Positions 18,659 through 26,362 of a stretch of DNA of 45,643 bases are shown piece by piece. A program made the translations under genes and the position numbers. Source of the stretch: Chloroflexota bacterium (GTDB lineage Bacteria > Chloroflexota > Anaerolineae > Anaerolineales > E44-bin32); assembly GCA_022561385.1 (NCBI GenBank), contig JADFRG010000023.1, positions 1 through 45,643 on the forward strand. The letters are read 5' to 3'. The notes beneath the pieces are model-generated. The model was not told where the DNA came from. It ran no database searches and saw nothing but the letters and a program-made list of their open reading frames with translations. How positions within the stretch are numbered: the first letter of the stretch is position 1; each line of letters starts with the position of its first letter.

Positions 18659-18955
18659 TGGGTTGTCCTAATTCTGGCGCGGTCCTCGTGTGGCGTGCCG
18701 AGTATTGTAAGGCCGGAGATTCAGCCGCGAACGGCTAGCTTAGCGCGTTCGTTCCTATGGCCGCGCACGTACGTACCACACAGTACTTTCCGTTCGACCC
18801 TCTCGAGTGCGTTGGCGTGGGACTGCCCGCCCCAAGATGCGAGCCTGATAAGAAAAATGCGCGAACATCCCGTATTCATGCCCGGCGGTACCATTAGGGA
18901 TCAGGTACCGAGGGCCGAGATTTCGCAGGGCGGGACCTGAGCCGCGAGGAGTGAG

Positions 18956-19837
18956 ATGCAAACCGTGATCGAAAACGACGACCTGCGTGCCAGGCTACTG
19001 ACCTTCCAACGTACCGAGATCACCGAACACCATATCTACGCCAGGCTGGCCAAAGCAGTGAAATCGCCCGAGAATCGGCAGGTGCTGGCCAGAATCGCCC
19101 AGGAGGAGCTGGACCACTACACATTTTGGCGGGAACTCACCGGCCAGGAAGTCCGGCCCAACCGGGTGCGTGTCTGGGCCTTCTACCTGATCAGCCGGCT
19201 GCTGGGGCTCACCTTCGGCGCCAAGCTGATGGAACGGGGGGAGGTGGAAGTCCAGGACCAGTACGAAGAGCTCAAAGAGGCGGTCCCCAGGATCGACGAG
19301 CTGATCCAGGCCGAGAACCAGCACGAAGAGAGCCTGATCGCCATGCTGGATGAGATCGGACTGCGCTACATCGGCTCCATCGTTCTGGGCCTCAACGATG
19401 CCCTGGTCGAGCTCACAGGCGCGCTGGCCGGCCTCACGCTGGCACTGCAGAACAGCCGGCAGATCGCACTGATCGGGCTAATCATCGGCACGGCCGCCGC
19501 GCTGTCCATGGCCGCCTCCGAGTACCTCTCCACCAAATCTGAGGGGGAGCAGAAGAACCCGGTGCGGGCCGCGGTTTATACGGGTGTGGCCTATATCCTC
19601 ACCGTGATGGTGCTCATCACGCCCTTCTTGCTGGTCCAGCAACTCTACCTTTCGCTGGGCCTCACCTTGACCGCCTCGGTGCTCATCATCGCCGCCTTCA
19701 ACTATTACATCGCCGTCGCCCGCGACCTGCCTTTCCGCCGGCGATTCGGCGAGATGGCTGGGCTGAGCCTGGGGGTGGCGGCGTTCAGCTTCGGGGTGGG
19801 CTTTCTGCTGCGCAGATTCTTCCAGGTCGAGGTCTAG
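18956..19837 (+). CDS. MbfA-like ferritin-VIT1 iron/manganese exporter
   Basis: A 293-residue fusion of an N-terminal ferritin-like four-helix domain (1-130) and a C-terminal VIT1/CCC1 transporter. The di-iron site is visible as E24-H25, ExxH at E51-H54 and ExxH at E120-H123. The membrane part starts near GLRYIGSIVLGLNDALVELTG, typical of VIT1, and has about five segments. Members such as MbfA of rhizobia export iron and protect against peroxide. A GAGGAG site sits before the ATG. A phased array of putative LytTR boxes lies directly behind the stop, so the array more likely serves rtcA than this gene. Confidence 0.88.
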   Translation: MQTVIENDDLRARLLTFQRTEITEHHIYARLAKAVKSPENRQVLARIAQEELDHYTFWRELTGQEVRPNRVRVWAFYLISRLLGLTFGAKLMERGEVEVQDQYEELKEAVPRIDELIQAENQHEESLIAMLDEIGLRYIGSIVLGLNDALVELTGALAGLTLALQNSRQIALIGLIIGTAAALSMAASEYLSTKSEGEQKNPVRAAVYTGVAYILTVMVLITPFLLVQQLYLSLGLTLTASVLIIAAFNYYIAVARDLPFRRRFGEMAGLSLGVAAFSFGVGFLLRRFFQVEV

Positions 19838-19854
19838 GGGCGGGTGCATTTCCG

Positions 19855-19945
19855 ACCATTCGTGGGAAAACAGGACCGTCCGTCCTTCAGAACTGACCGT
19901 GCATCGCCGAAAAACGGCCACAGGGTTGAAAACCGGACCGTTCGT
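19855..19945 (+). promoter_or_regulatory. Phased array of LytTR-type boxes before rtcA
   Basis: Nine-base boxes ACCATTCGT (19855), ACCGTCCGT (19875), ACCGTGCAT (19896) and ACCGTTCGT (19937), with a degenerate slot near 19916. Steps are 20, 21 and 41 bp, so all boxes lie on one helix face. The published LytTR target consensus is [TA][AC][CA]GTTN[AG][TG]; the last box fits it exactly. The array ends about 105 bases before the rtcA start. Binding is inferred. Confidence 0.65.
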
Positions 19946-20050
19946 TAGGCTCACGGCAGTGGCCACTGAGTGTTGGGTGAGCAGCCCTCGGATACCTGAG
20001 TTTATCTACGTGCATTTTGGCACCCACAATACGTCTCGCAGGCACCCGCG

Positions 20051-21130
20051 ATGATCGAGATTGATGGCTCAAAGGGTGAGGGCGGCGGCCAGGTGCTGCG
20101 GAGCGCGCTGTCGCTGTCGGTGGCTACCGGTCAACCCTTTCGGATCATTCGCATACGGGCTGGCCGTCCCAAGCCCGGCCTGGCGGCTCAACACCTGGCT
20201 GCGGTGCGCGCCGCCGCACAGGTCGGCCAGGCGGAAGTCGTGGGCGCCCGAATGGGCTCTGTCAGGATCGTGTTCCGGCCACAGCGGATCCAGCCGGGCG
20301 AGTACCGGTGGGACATCGGAACCGCCGGTTCCACGGCGCTGGTGCTGCAGACCGTCTTCACCCCGCTCAGCCTTGCGCAGGCGCCCTCCCAGGTCAGCAT
20401 CACCGGCGGGACCCACGTCAAGTGGAGCCCCTGCTACCAGTACCTGGAATGGCACTGGCTCTCCTTTATGCGGCGGATGGGTTTCGATGCCGACCTGAAC
20501 CTGGAGCGGGCCGGTTACTACCCGCGTGGCGGCGGGGAGATACGGGCGAGCATCCGGCCCGCAGGCCGGCAAGCTACCGAGCCCAACGGCCCTCCCGGCC
20601 GCACCTCTGCAGCAGCTACCCCCTTGAACCTTTCCGACCGGGGCCGACTCCTGCAGATCCGGGGCCTCTCCGCGGTGTCCAACCTCCCTGAGAGCATCGC
20701 CGAGCGCCAGCGGCGCCAGGCCATGAGCAGGCTAGAGGGGCTGGACTGTCCCATTGATATCTTGGTCGAGCGCATGCCCGCCCGCGGCAAGGGCACGCTG
20801 TTGTTGCTGCTGGCCGAATTCGAGCGCTCGCAGGCCTGCAGCTTCGGGCTCGGCGAGTTGGGGGTGCCGGCCGAGCGTGTCGCCGACGAAGCCGCCGACG
20901 CCACCCTGGCCATGCTGGACTCCGGCGCCGCGATCGACGATCATCTGACCGACCAACTCCTGCTCCCCCTGGCCTTCGCTTCCGGGCCCTCAGAGCTGCG
21001 CACCGCCAGGGTCACGCAGCACCTGCTTACCAACGCACAGGTGATCCGGGCCTTCGGCGCCGCCCAAGTTGAGATTGAGGGTGAGCTGGGGGAGCCGGGC
21101 TTGGTGCGGGTCAGGCCCTCCATGGGCTGA
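20051..21130 (+). CDS. rtcA: RNA 3'-terminal phosphate cyclase
   Basis: A 359-residue RtcA. It converts RNA 3'-phosphate ends to 2',3'-cyclic phosphates with ATP, through an enzyme-AMP intermediate on a histidine. Family marks are DGSKGEGGGQVLRSALSLS near the start, HVKWSPCYQYLEW, the signature RAGYYPRGGGEI and the region DDHLTDQLLLPLAFASG, whose histidine is the expected AMP acceptor. The ligase RtcB and the regulator RtcR, frequent partners elsewhere, are absent from the window. Regulation may instead involve the LytTR-type array just upstream. The ATG at 20051 has only a weak ribosome site. Confidence 0.95.
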   Translation: MIEIDGSKGEGGGQVLRSALSLSVATGQPFRIIRIRAGRPKPGLAAQHLAAVRAAAQVGQAEVVGARMGSVRIVFRPQRIQPGEYRWDIGTAGSTALVLQTVFTPLSLAQAPSQVSITGGTHVKWSPCYQYLEWHWLSFMRRMGFDADLNLERAGYYPRGGGEIRASIRPAGRQATEPNGPPGRTSAAATPLNLSDRGRLLQIRGLSAVSNLPESIAERQRRQAMSRLEGLDCPIDILVERMPARGKGTLLLLLAEFERSQACSFGLGELGVPAERVADEAADATLAMLDSGAAIDDHLTDQLLLPLAFASGPSELRTARVTQHLLTNAQVIRAFGAAQVEIEGELGEPGLVRVRPSMG

Positions 21131-21142
21131 CTCCTCGATCGT

Positions 21143-21166
21143 GGCTACATATGCCATAATGTAGCC
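21143..21166. promoter_or_regulatory. Palindromic operator of the decayed antitoxin gene
   Basis: GGCTACAT and ATGTAGCC separated by 8 bases, upstream of the antitoxin-like gene at 21192. The same element occurs before the intact copy at 25515. The spacer contains a CATAAT hexamer in place of the TATAAT seen in the other copy, so this promoter may be weaker. Confidence 0.6.
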
Positions 21167-21191
21167 CTATTGCAAGTCTGGTGAGTGATTC

Positions 21192-21466
21192 ATGGTGGAA
21201 AGAAGTGTAGGCATTCGTGAGCTGAAGAACCGCCTCAGCAAGTACCTGCGGGCTGTCAAAGCCGGACAGGCGATCCGCATCACCGATCGAGGCAAGTCGA
21301 TCGGCCGTCTCATCCCCGCCGGCCAGACTGTGGAGGAGAAGCTAAATGCCTCCAGCAGGCTGGCGTATTTGAGTGGAGCGGGAAGCTCCCTGCGCCGCGC
21401 CGGCCGGCAGCGAAAGTCAGAGGGGAGAAGACCGTTGCCGAGATGCTGATCGAGGACCGTCGGTGA
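21192..21466 (+). pseudogene. Frameshifted Phd/YefM-like antitoxin
   Basis: The first 52 codons are nearly the same as those of the intact antitoxin at 25564 (both begin MVERSVGIRELKNRLSKYLR). One C is missing from a CCC run near 21347, which throws the second half into another frame. The DNA stays alignable to the homologous stop at 21464. The N-terminal DNA-binding part could still be made and could still repress, while the C-terminal toxin-neutralising part is lost. A sequencing error in the homopolymer is possible, but the truncated toxin behind it argues for real decay. Confidence 0.75.
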
Positions 21467-21522
21467 TCGTCTACCTGGATGCCAGCGCCTTGGTCAAGCG
21501 ATGCCTCGAAGTCCTTCACTAG
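21463..21522 (+). pseudogene. VapC toxin remnant, 19 codons
   Basis: The GTG overlaps the antitoxin stop exactly as in the intact locus at 25836. The peptide VIVYLDASALVKRCLE matches the intact toxin start, including the first PIN-domain aspartate, and then leaves homology after CTCGAAG and hits a stop. Everything beyond is the AbiE module. Confidence 0.75.
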
Positions 21523-21543
21523 TGCTCCTCCTGCGAGGCGGCA

Positions 21544-21616
21544 TGGACACTTCTGCCAATTAGTGATATGATGTGTGCAATAGGGTTGAAATTTCACTAC
21601 ATATCGCACACATCAT
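21544..21616 (+). promoter_or_regulatory. AbiE promoter with overlapping inverted repeat
   Basis: A -35-like TGGACA (21544-21549), a 17-base spacer and a -10-like TATGAT (21567-21572). An exact 11-base inverted repeat is laid over it: ATGATGTGTGC at 21568-21578 and GCACACATCAT at 21606-21616. One arm covers the -10 and the other the abiEi start codon. AbiEi proteins are known to repress their own operon by binding inverted repeats, so this is the probable operator. Confidence 0.65.
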
Positions 21617-22199
21617 GCCAAAAACAGACCATGACGCTCTGTACCAAATTGCTGAAAGCCAGGGCGGATACTTCGCCACCAGGCAGGCTCGGCGCGCAGG
21701 ATTCTCGCGGGATCTGCTTAGCTACCATGCGAAGGCCGGTCAGCTTGAGCGCATCGTCCACGGCATCTACCGCCTGAGGCGATTTCCCGCTTCCCCCTAC
21801 GAAGATCTGTTCGTCGCTCTGCTGCGGACCGGTCCGCGCTCGGTCATATCCCACGCGAGCGCGCTTGGTGTGTACGATCTGACCGACGCTCTTCCGACAC
21901 AGGTGCACGTCACCGTGCCCAGAACCGCCTCGCGACGCCGGGAGGGGATCCGGCTTCACACCAAAGCCATCGAATCCTCTGAGATCACAACCCGAGATGG
22001 CCTGGCTGTCACTACGGTTCCTCGGACGATCGCTGATGTCGCGGCCGCCGGGCTGGCAGAGGAGTTCGTGATCCAAGCCGTTCACCAGGCCATCGATCGA
22101 GGCCTCGTAGGACCGGATGAGCTTCGAACTGCCCGTGAGAAATACGGAGGGAGAGCGGCACGCATCATCGCGCAAGCCCTGCGAGATACGGATCCATGA
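21615..22199 (+). CDS. AbiEi-like type IV antitoxin/repressor
   Basis: A 194-residue protein with an N-terminal winged-helix region (YQIAESQGGYFATRQARRAGFSR, in parts) and the AbiEi-type C-terminal domain (HGIYRLRRFP, VISHASALGVYDL, TTVPRTIADV). It counteracts the AbiEii toxin and represses transcription in known systems. I use the ATG at 21615; the open frame extends to 21573, but those residues would lie across the promoter. The gene overlaps abiEii by four bases (ATGA), so translation is coupled. Phage resistance by abortive infection is the known role of some members. Confidence 0.85.
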   Translation: MPKTDHDALYQIAESQGGYFATRQARRAGFSRDLLSYHAKAGQLERIVHGIYRLRRFPASPYEDLFVALLRTGPRSVISHASALGVYDLTDALPTQVHVTVPRTASRRREGIRLHTKAIESSEITTRDGLAVTTVPRTIADVAAAGLAEEFVIQAVHQAIDRGLVGPDELRTAREKYGGRAARIIAQALRDTDP

Positions 22200-23074
22200 A
22201 GTACAGGAGTGGCTCGGCCTTTCGACGCGCTCTGGAAGACCGCCTGCGATCGCAGAGTCGGAGTGGCGGCCCACCGCTCTTCAGGCTGCGTAAGCTCGTG
22301 GTATTCGATCGATTTCTGGCACGCCTGAATGCGACCAGCCCAGATGCCTGGGTGCTCAAGGGCGGGTTTGCGCTCCAGCTTCACTTCGGAGTGCGATCGC
22401 GGACCACCAAGGACATCGACCTGCTGATGCGGAATTCATCCTCGCCTGCATGGGACATGCTGCGGCAGGCGGGAGCAACGGACCTTGGAGACTGGTTCGC
22501 CTTCGAAATCGGACGACCGCAGGCCGAGTCGCTCGATGATCATGGCGGTCAGCGATTTCCGGTTCACAGTCTGCTGGATAGCCGTACGTTTGAGAGCTTT
22601 CATGTGGACGTTGGCACGGGAGATCCTATTCTTGAACCTCCTGAAGTTCTGAACACCACGGATATTCTGGCATTTGCTGACATCGACCCAGTGCCATTTC
22701 CGACCTATCCCTTGACTCAGCAGATTGCCGAGAAGCTTCACGCCTACACCCGCAAGTACGAAGGGACTGAAAGCACTCGCGTTCGGGACCTTGTCGATAT
22801 CCTGCTCATAGCCGTCCGCTCGACGTTCGATGCTGGCAAGCTTTCGGCAGCCATCCACGCCACGTTTGAGGCCCGTGCCACGCATACTCTACCCGCCCAA
22901 CTGCCAGAGCCTCCATCGAAATGGGAACCGCCTTTTCGCAGATCAGCGGACGAACTCGGGTTGCCCTGGAACGACCTCGATGAGGGCGCAGAGGCTGCAC
23001 GAGGCTTCATCGATCCCCTCCTGAGAGATGACCGCATCGCCCAGTGGGATCCGGAATCCTGGTCGTGGAGGTAG
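22196..23074 (+). CDS. AbiEii-like nucleotidyltransferase toxin
   Basis: A 292-residue protein of the DUF1814/AbiEii nucleotidyltransferase family. The catalytic core is seen as LKGGFALQLH followed by RTTKDIDLL (the GG and DxD-type motifs), and the later family motif as EKLHAYTRKY with TRVRDLVDIL. Such toxins are GTP-binding and some modify tRNA 3' ends. It overlaps the antitoxin gene by four bases and has no other close partner. Its 3' end is followed within about 30 bases by an orphan typA tail, which marks the edge of an inserted module. Confidence 0.87.
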   Translation: MKYRSGSAFRRALEDRLRSQSRSGGPPLFRLRKLVVFDRFLARLNATSPDAWVLKGGFALQLHFGVRSRTTKDIDLLMRNSSSPAWDMLRQAGATDLGDWFAFEIGRPQAESLDDHGGQRFPVHSLLDSRTFESFHVDVGTGDPILEPPEVLNTTDILAFADIDPVPFPTYPLTQQIAEKLHAYTRKYEGTESTRVRDLVDILLIAVRSTFDAGKLSAAIHATFEARATHTLPAQLPEPPSKWEPPFRRSADELGLPWNDLDEGAEAARGFIDPLLRDDRIAQWDPESWSWR

Positions 23075-23102
23075 GCGCATCAGGAAAGATAGGGCCGGCA
23101 CT

Positions 23103-23306
23103 TCAGGCACCGACAGCTTCCCTGGCGCGCTTGTTCGAGCGACCGCGCACCCGCGTATCCAGGACCCGCCTGCGGAGGCGCAGGCTCTCGGGCGTGACTT
23201 CGAGCAGCTCGTCGTCGTTGAGATACTCGATGAACTGATCCAGACTCATCTCGCGTGGCGGGGCGAGCCGGTTGTTGATTACTTTGAAGGAAGCGCGTTG
23301 GTTGAT
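23103..23306 (-). pseudogene. Orphan 3' end of a second typA copy
   Basis: Read on the minus strand this encodes about 67 residues that align with the last 67 of the intact TypA at 26363. It includes [19 protein letters not shown] and ends at the same stop position. The frame is open throughout but the rest of the gene is missing. DNA identity is clear but far from complete, so the copy is either old or came from a relative. Confidence 0.85.
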
Positions 23307-23399
23307 ACTGGCTGAAATCTTGGCTTACTGGGCGTGGACGGAATCCATAAGACTCGCCACCGCGAGACATCACGCCCCTCGACCAACGAGAACCGCGCA

Positions 23400-24341
23400 G
23401 TGACCGATAAAGCCGTTCATGCCGTTACGGGCGCCTTTGGCTACTCCGGCAAGTACATCGCCGGCCGGCTGCTGAACAAGGGGCGCACGGTCATCACGCT
23501 CACGAATTCTCCGAACCGAAGCAACGAATTCGAGGGACAGGTCAGCGCTTTCCCCTTCAACTTTGACGACCCCGAAGCGTTGACCAGGGTGCTGGAGGGC
23601 GCGGAGGTGCTCTACAACACCTACTGGGTCAGGTTCAACCACAAGTTGTTCACCTATGCCGATGCTGTGCGGAACACGCTCATCCTGTTTGAAGCGGCCA
23701 AGGCAGCCGGCGTAGAACGAGTCGTGCATGTCAGCATCACGAATCCCTCCGAGACGTCTTCGCTGGAGTATTTCAGGGGAAAGGCGAGGCTCGAGAGAGC
23801 GCTCAGGGAATCGGGGATGTCCTATGCCATCCTGAGGCCGGCGGTGCTCTTCGGGAAGGAAGACATTCTCATCAACAACATCGCCTGGGCGCTGCGCCAC
23901 CTTCCGGTGTTTGGGGTGTTCGGCGATGGGCGGTATAAGCTACAGCCGATCTATGTCGACGATTTGGCGGAGCTTTCGGTGAGGCTAGGGGAGCGTCGAG
24001 AAAAGATCGTCATCGACGCCATTGGGCCAGAGACCTTCAGCTACAGGGAACTTGTGGAGACCATCGCTCATCTCATCCGTGTGAGGCGGCGGATCGTCTC
24101 GGTCCCGCCATGGGCCGGCTATCTTGCTGGCAGAGTTCTCGGCTACCTGATGCGAGACGTGCTGATCACGCGGGAGGAGATCGAGGGCTTGATGGCGAAC
24201 CGCTTGTATGTGGACGCTCCGCCGGCGGGGAGGACCAAGCTAACGGGTTGGGTGAAAAAGCACGCTGCGACGTTGGGTTTGAGCTACAGGAACGAACTGG
24301 CGAGGAGGACCGACCGGCTTTCGGAATATGCCGGCAATTAG
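23400..24341 (+). CDS. NAD(P)-binding epimerase/NDUFA9-like protein
   Basis: An atypical short-chain dehydrogenase of about 313 residues. The Rossmann motif is TGAFGYSGKYIA near the N-terminus. Further marks are VVHVSITNP and YFRGKARLERALRESG, where the catalytic-type tyrosine and lysine are partly present (YFRGK). The C-terminal part, RPAVLFGKEDILINNIAW, is typical of NAD-binding proteins related to complex I subunit NDUFA9. I choose GTG at 23400 because the family homology starts there; GTG at 23334 is in frame. Substrate and pathway are unknown. It stands alone between accessory modules. Confidence 0.82.
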   Translation: MTDKAVHAVTGAFGYSGKYIAGRLLNKGRTVITLTNSPNRSNEFEGQVSAFPFNFDDPEALTRVLEGAEVLYNTYWVRFNHKLFTYADAVRNTLILFEAAKAAGVERVVHVSITNPSETSSLEYFRGKARLERALRESGMSYAILRPAVLFGKEDILINNIAWALRHLPVFGVFGDGRYKLQPIYVDDLAELSVRLGERREKIVIDAIGPETFSYRELVETIAHLIRVRRRIVSVPPWAGYLAGRVLGYLMRDVLITREEIEGLMANRLYVDAPPAGRTKLTGWVKKHAATLGLSYRNELARRTDRLSEYAGN

Positions 24342-24444
24342 CGGAGGGATCCCGGCATCCGCGCGCCTCGAATTCATGGGATGGCCGGCCGGGCCGCCTA
24401 CGGACTGCCTAGATGATCCCGCGACCGCCGTTTTTCCTCAGCGT

Positions 24445-24884
24445 TCAATTCGAGTCACCAATCCAGCGAACCCAGTTTGCTCCGGTGGCTCGCGCGCCTG
24501 TTGAAAGCAGCTTGTCGGCGGTCCAGAACGGCGCATCGAGCTCCTCGGAAACCACCAGGTACTGCGCGTCGAAAGCGACGGTCTGACCCAGTCGCTCCGC
24601 CCAGGCGAGTGCCTGGCGATGGCGCTCGAGCGTCGCTGGGATCTCTTGAAGGTCCAGTGACCAAAGATTCTCAACGGCTGCGTACGCTTCCTCGTCCGTG
24701 AGCACGCCAGCAGTAATCGCCTTGCGCAAGCCGGAGACGACCTCGTATCCCCCACAATGCTGGCACAGCGAAACGCACGGGCCTGCTGGTGCCATTTCTC
24801 AACGAGCTGCTGGACGGTGTTGGAGTACGGCAGCGGCACAACCAGAGCCAGCGCCAGGTTGGCGTCAATCACGATCGCCGTCAC
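24445..24884 (-). pseudogene. VapC-like PIN toxin broken by two frameshifts
   Basis: The first frame gives MTAIVIDANLALALVVPLP (PIN motif with the first aspartate), a second frame gives FAVPALWG, and a third gives YEVVSGLRK followed by a good PIN C-terminal half (LGQTVAFDAQYLVV, containing the late aspartate). Read together they form one VapC protein of about 145 residues. The breaks fall at a TTT and a GGGGG run, so sequencing or assembly error is possible. The paired antitoxin gene upstream is intact and overlaps the start by four bases. Confidence 0.75.
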
Positions 24885-25189
24885 TCGTCAGCTCTGCGCG
24901 CTCGTTCGAGACTCTGCTCGCGTTCCGAACGTGCCTCGGCGACAAGGTCGCCCTCATAGACCCCGTGTCTTTCAAGCACCGCCTCACGGATCTGGCCCAA
25001 GTGCTCAAGAGCGAGCGAGCGCCGCCTGGCGCGTGCCTTCTCATCGTTGGCCAGCACCTTCAGGCCGATGCTGATGACCTCCCGAGCAACATCAGAAATA
25101 CTCCGACTCTCCCTCTTGGCGATGTGCCGCATTCTTTCGTGCTGTTCGGGCTCCAGCAGTATCTGGGATCGATGATATCGTTCGCCCAT
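24881..25189 (-). CDS. Ribbon-helix-helix VapB-like antitoxin
   Basis: A 102-residue protein whose N-terminus YHRSQILLEPEQHERM and following RSISDVAREVI look like a ribbon-helix-helix DNA-binding fold; the charged C-terminus would wrap the toxin. A GGAGG site precedes the ATG. It overlaps the downstream toxin pseudogene by four bases. The partner toxin is frameshifted in this sequence. Confidence 0.75.
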   Translation of the reverse strand: MGERYHRSQILLEPEQHERMRHIAKRESRSISDVAREVISIGLKVLANDEKARARRRSLALEHLGQIREAVLERHGVYEGDLVAEARSEREQSLERARRADE

Positions 25190-25502
25190 CGAAATCCTCC
25201 AATGGCGTTACACCTACACATGTGATTGCACAGCTGTGCCGCTCTTGCGTCAACTGGGAAAACTTGGTTTGCTATTGTTCAGTGAATCTGTCGTCCGGGT
25301 CCGCTCTCCGGCGGGCGTCGTTTGGCGAGAACTGCTCCCCTACCGCTCGGCTGCTCTCTCACGCAGTGGCGCCAGCACACTGAGACCCTGGCGGAGAGCC
25401 TCAGGCAGCGCCCGCGGCTGAGATCGCCTTGCGCGCATGCCATGCGGGGCAATGACCTGGCCGTAGCGCAGGGCTACCGGGCGATTGAGTCTCTAGTGCC
25501 GA
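25190..25502. other. Intergenic region, no gene recognised
   Basis: About 310 bases between the divergent vapB and antitoxin genes. I see no coding frame with a ribosome site and no repeat. It must hold the promoter of the minus-strand vapBC pair near its left edge. Confidence 0.4.
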
Positions 25503-25538
25503 ATGACGATTCGTGGCTACATATGCTATAATGTAGCC
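25503..25538 (+). promoter_or_regulatory. Promoter with palindromic operator for antitoxin-vapC
   Basis: ATGACG (25503-25508), an 18-base spacer and TATAAT (25527-25532) make a good sigma-70-type promoter. The -10 lies inside the palindrome GGCTACAT-N8-ATGTAGCC (25515-25538). This is the layout expected if the antitoxin represses its own promoter. Confidence 0.65.
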
Positions 25539-25563
25539 CCATAGCAAGCATGGTGAATAATTC

Positions 25564-25839
25564 ATGGTGGAAAGAAGTGTAGGCATTCGTGAGCTGAAGA
25601 ACCGCCTCAGTAAGTACCTGCGGGCTGTCAAAGCCGGACAGACGATCCTCATCACCGATCGAGGCAGGCCGGTCGGCCGTCTTATCCCCGCCGGCCAGAC
25701 TGTGGAGGAGAAGCTAAATGCCCTCCAGCAGGCCGGCGTATTCGAGTGGAGTGGGAAGCTCCCTCCGCCGCGCCGGCCGGTAGCGAAAGTCAGAGGGGAG
25801 AAGACGGTTGCCGAGATGCTGATCGAGGACCGTCGGTGA
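25564..25839 (+). CDS. Phd/YefM-like antitoxin
   Basis: A 91-residue antitoxin. The N-terminal Phd/YefM fold is seen in VGIRELKNRLSKYLRAVKAG followed by ITDRGRPVGRLIP, a family hallmark. The C-terminal EKTVAEMLIEDRR is the probable toxin-binding helix. Its stop codon overlaps the toxin start (GTGA). It should bind the palindrome at 25515 and neutralise the PIN toxin. It is the intact version of the broken gene at 21192. Confidence 0.85.
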   Translation: MVERSVGIRELKNRLSKYLRAVKAGQTILITDRGRPVGRLIPAGQTVEEKLNALQQAGVFEWSGKLPPPRRPVAKVRGEKTVAEMLIEDRR

Positions 25840-26267
25840 TTGTTTACCTGGATGCCAGCGCCTTGGTCAAGCGATACCTCGAAGAGGCTGGATCCGATGA
25901 GGTGTACCGGCTTTTCGAGGGAGCCGAAGTTCTTGGGACCTCATTGGTGACGCGCGCAGAGGTATCGGCGGCTTTTGCCAGGGCGGCCCGTCTGGACGCA
26001 GTCTCGGAGGAGCAGGCCTTATCCGCCAGGAAGGACTTCGAGGCCGACTGGCCTGACTTCGCCCGTTTGAGGATCGATGAGTTGACGGTTGCGCAAGCGG
26101 GTAGGTTGGCTTGGGAGCATGGGCTTACTGGCATTGACGCCCTCCACCTCGCTTCAGCCCTCCTTTGGCGGGAGGCACTCGGCGAGCCGGTGCAAATGGC
26201 CACTTACGATGAAAAGCTTAAAGAGGGGGCGCAAGCCTCTCAGCTGACCATCTGGCCAGAGGCGTGA
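25836..26267 (+). CDS. vapC: VapC-like PIN-domain ribonuclease toxin
   Basis: A 143-residue PIN-domain RNase. Acidic residues expected for the metal site are present: D in VIVYLDASALVKR, E in TRAEVSAAFARA, D in GIDALHLASAL and a late D in MATYDEKLK. The GTG start overlaps the antitoxin stop. Toxins of this family cut tRNA or rRNA and stop growth when the antitoxin is lost. It is followed after 95 bases by typA on the other strand, an order that is partly duplicated at 21-23 kb. Confidence 0.88.
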   Translation: MIVYLDASALVKRYLEEAGSDEVYRLFEGAEVLGTSLVTRAEVSAAFARAARLDAVSEEQALSARKDFEADWPDFARLRIDELTVAQAGRLAWEHGLTGIDALHLASALLWREALGEPVQMATYDEKLKEGAQASQLTIWPEA

Positions 26268-26362
26268 GCCAAGCCCTCCCCTACCCATCCACCCCCAACC
26301 CCACCCATATCCGGCGGGTTGTAGATTTCATAAACTGATCGCCGTTGGAGAGGGTGGGGAGC

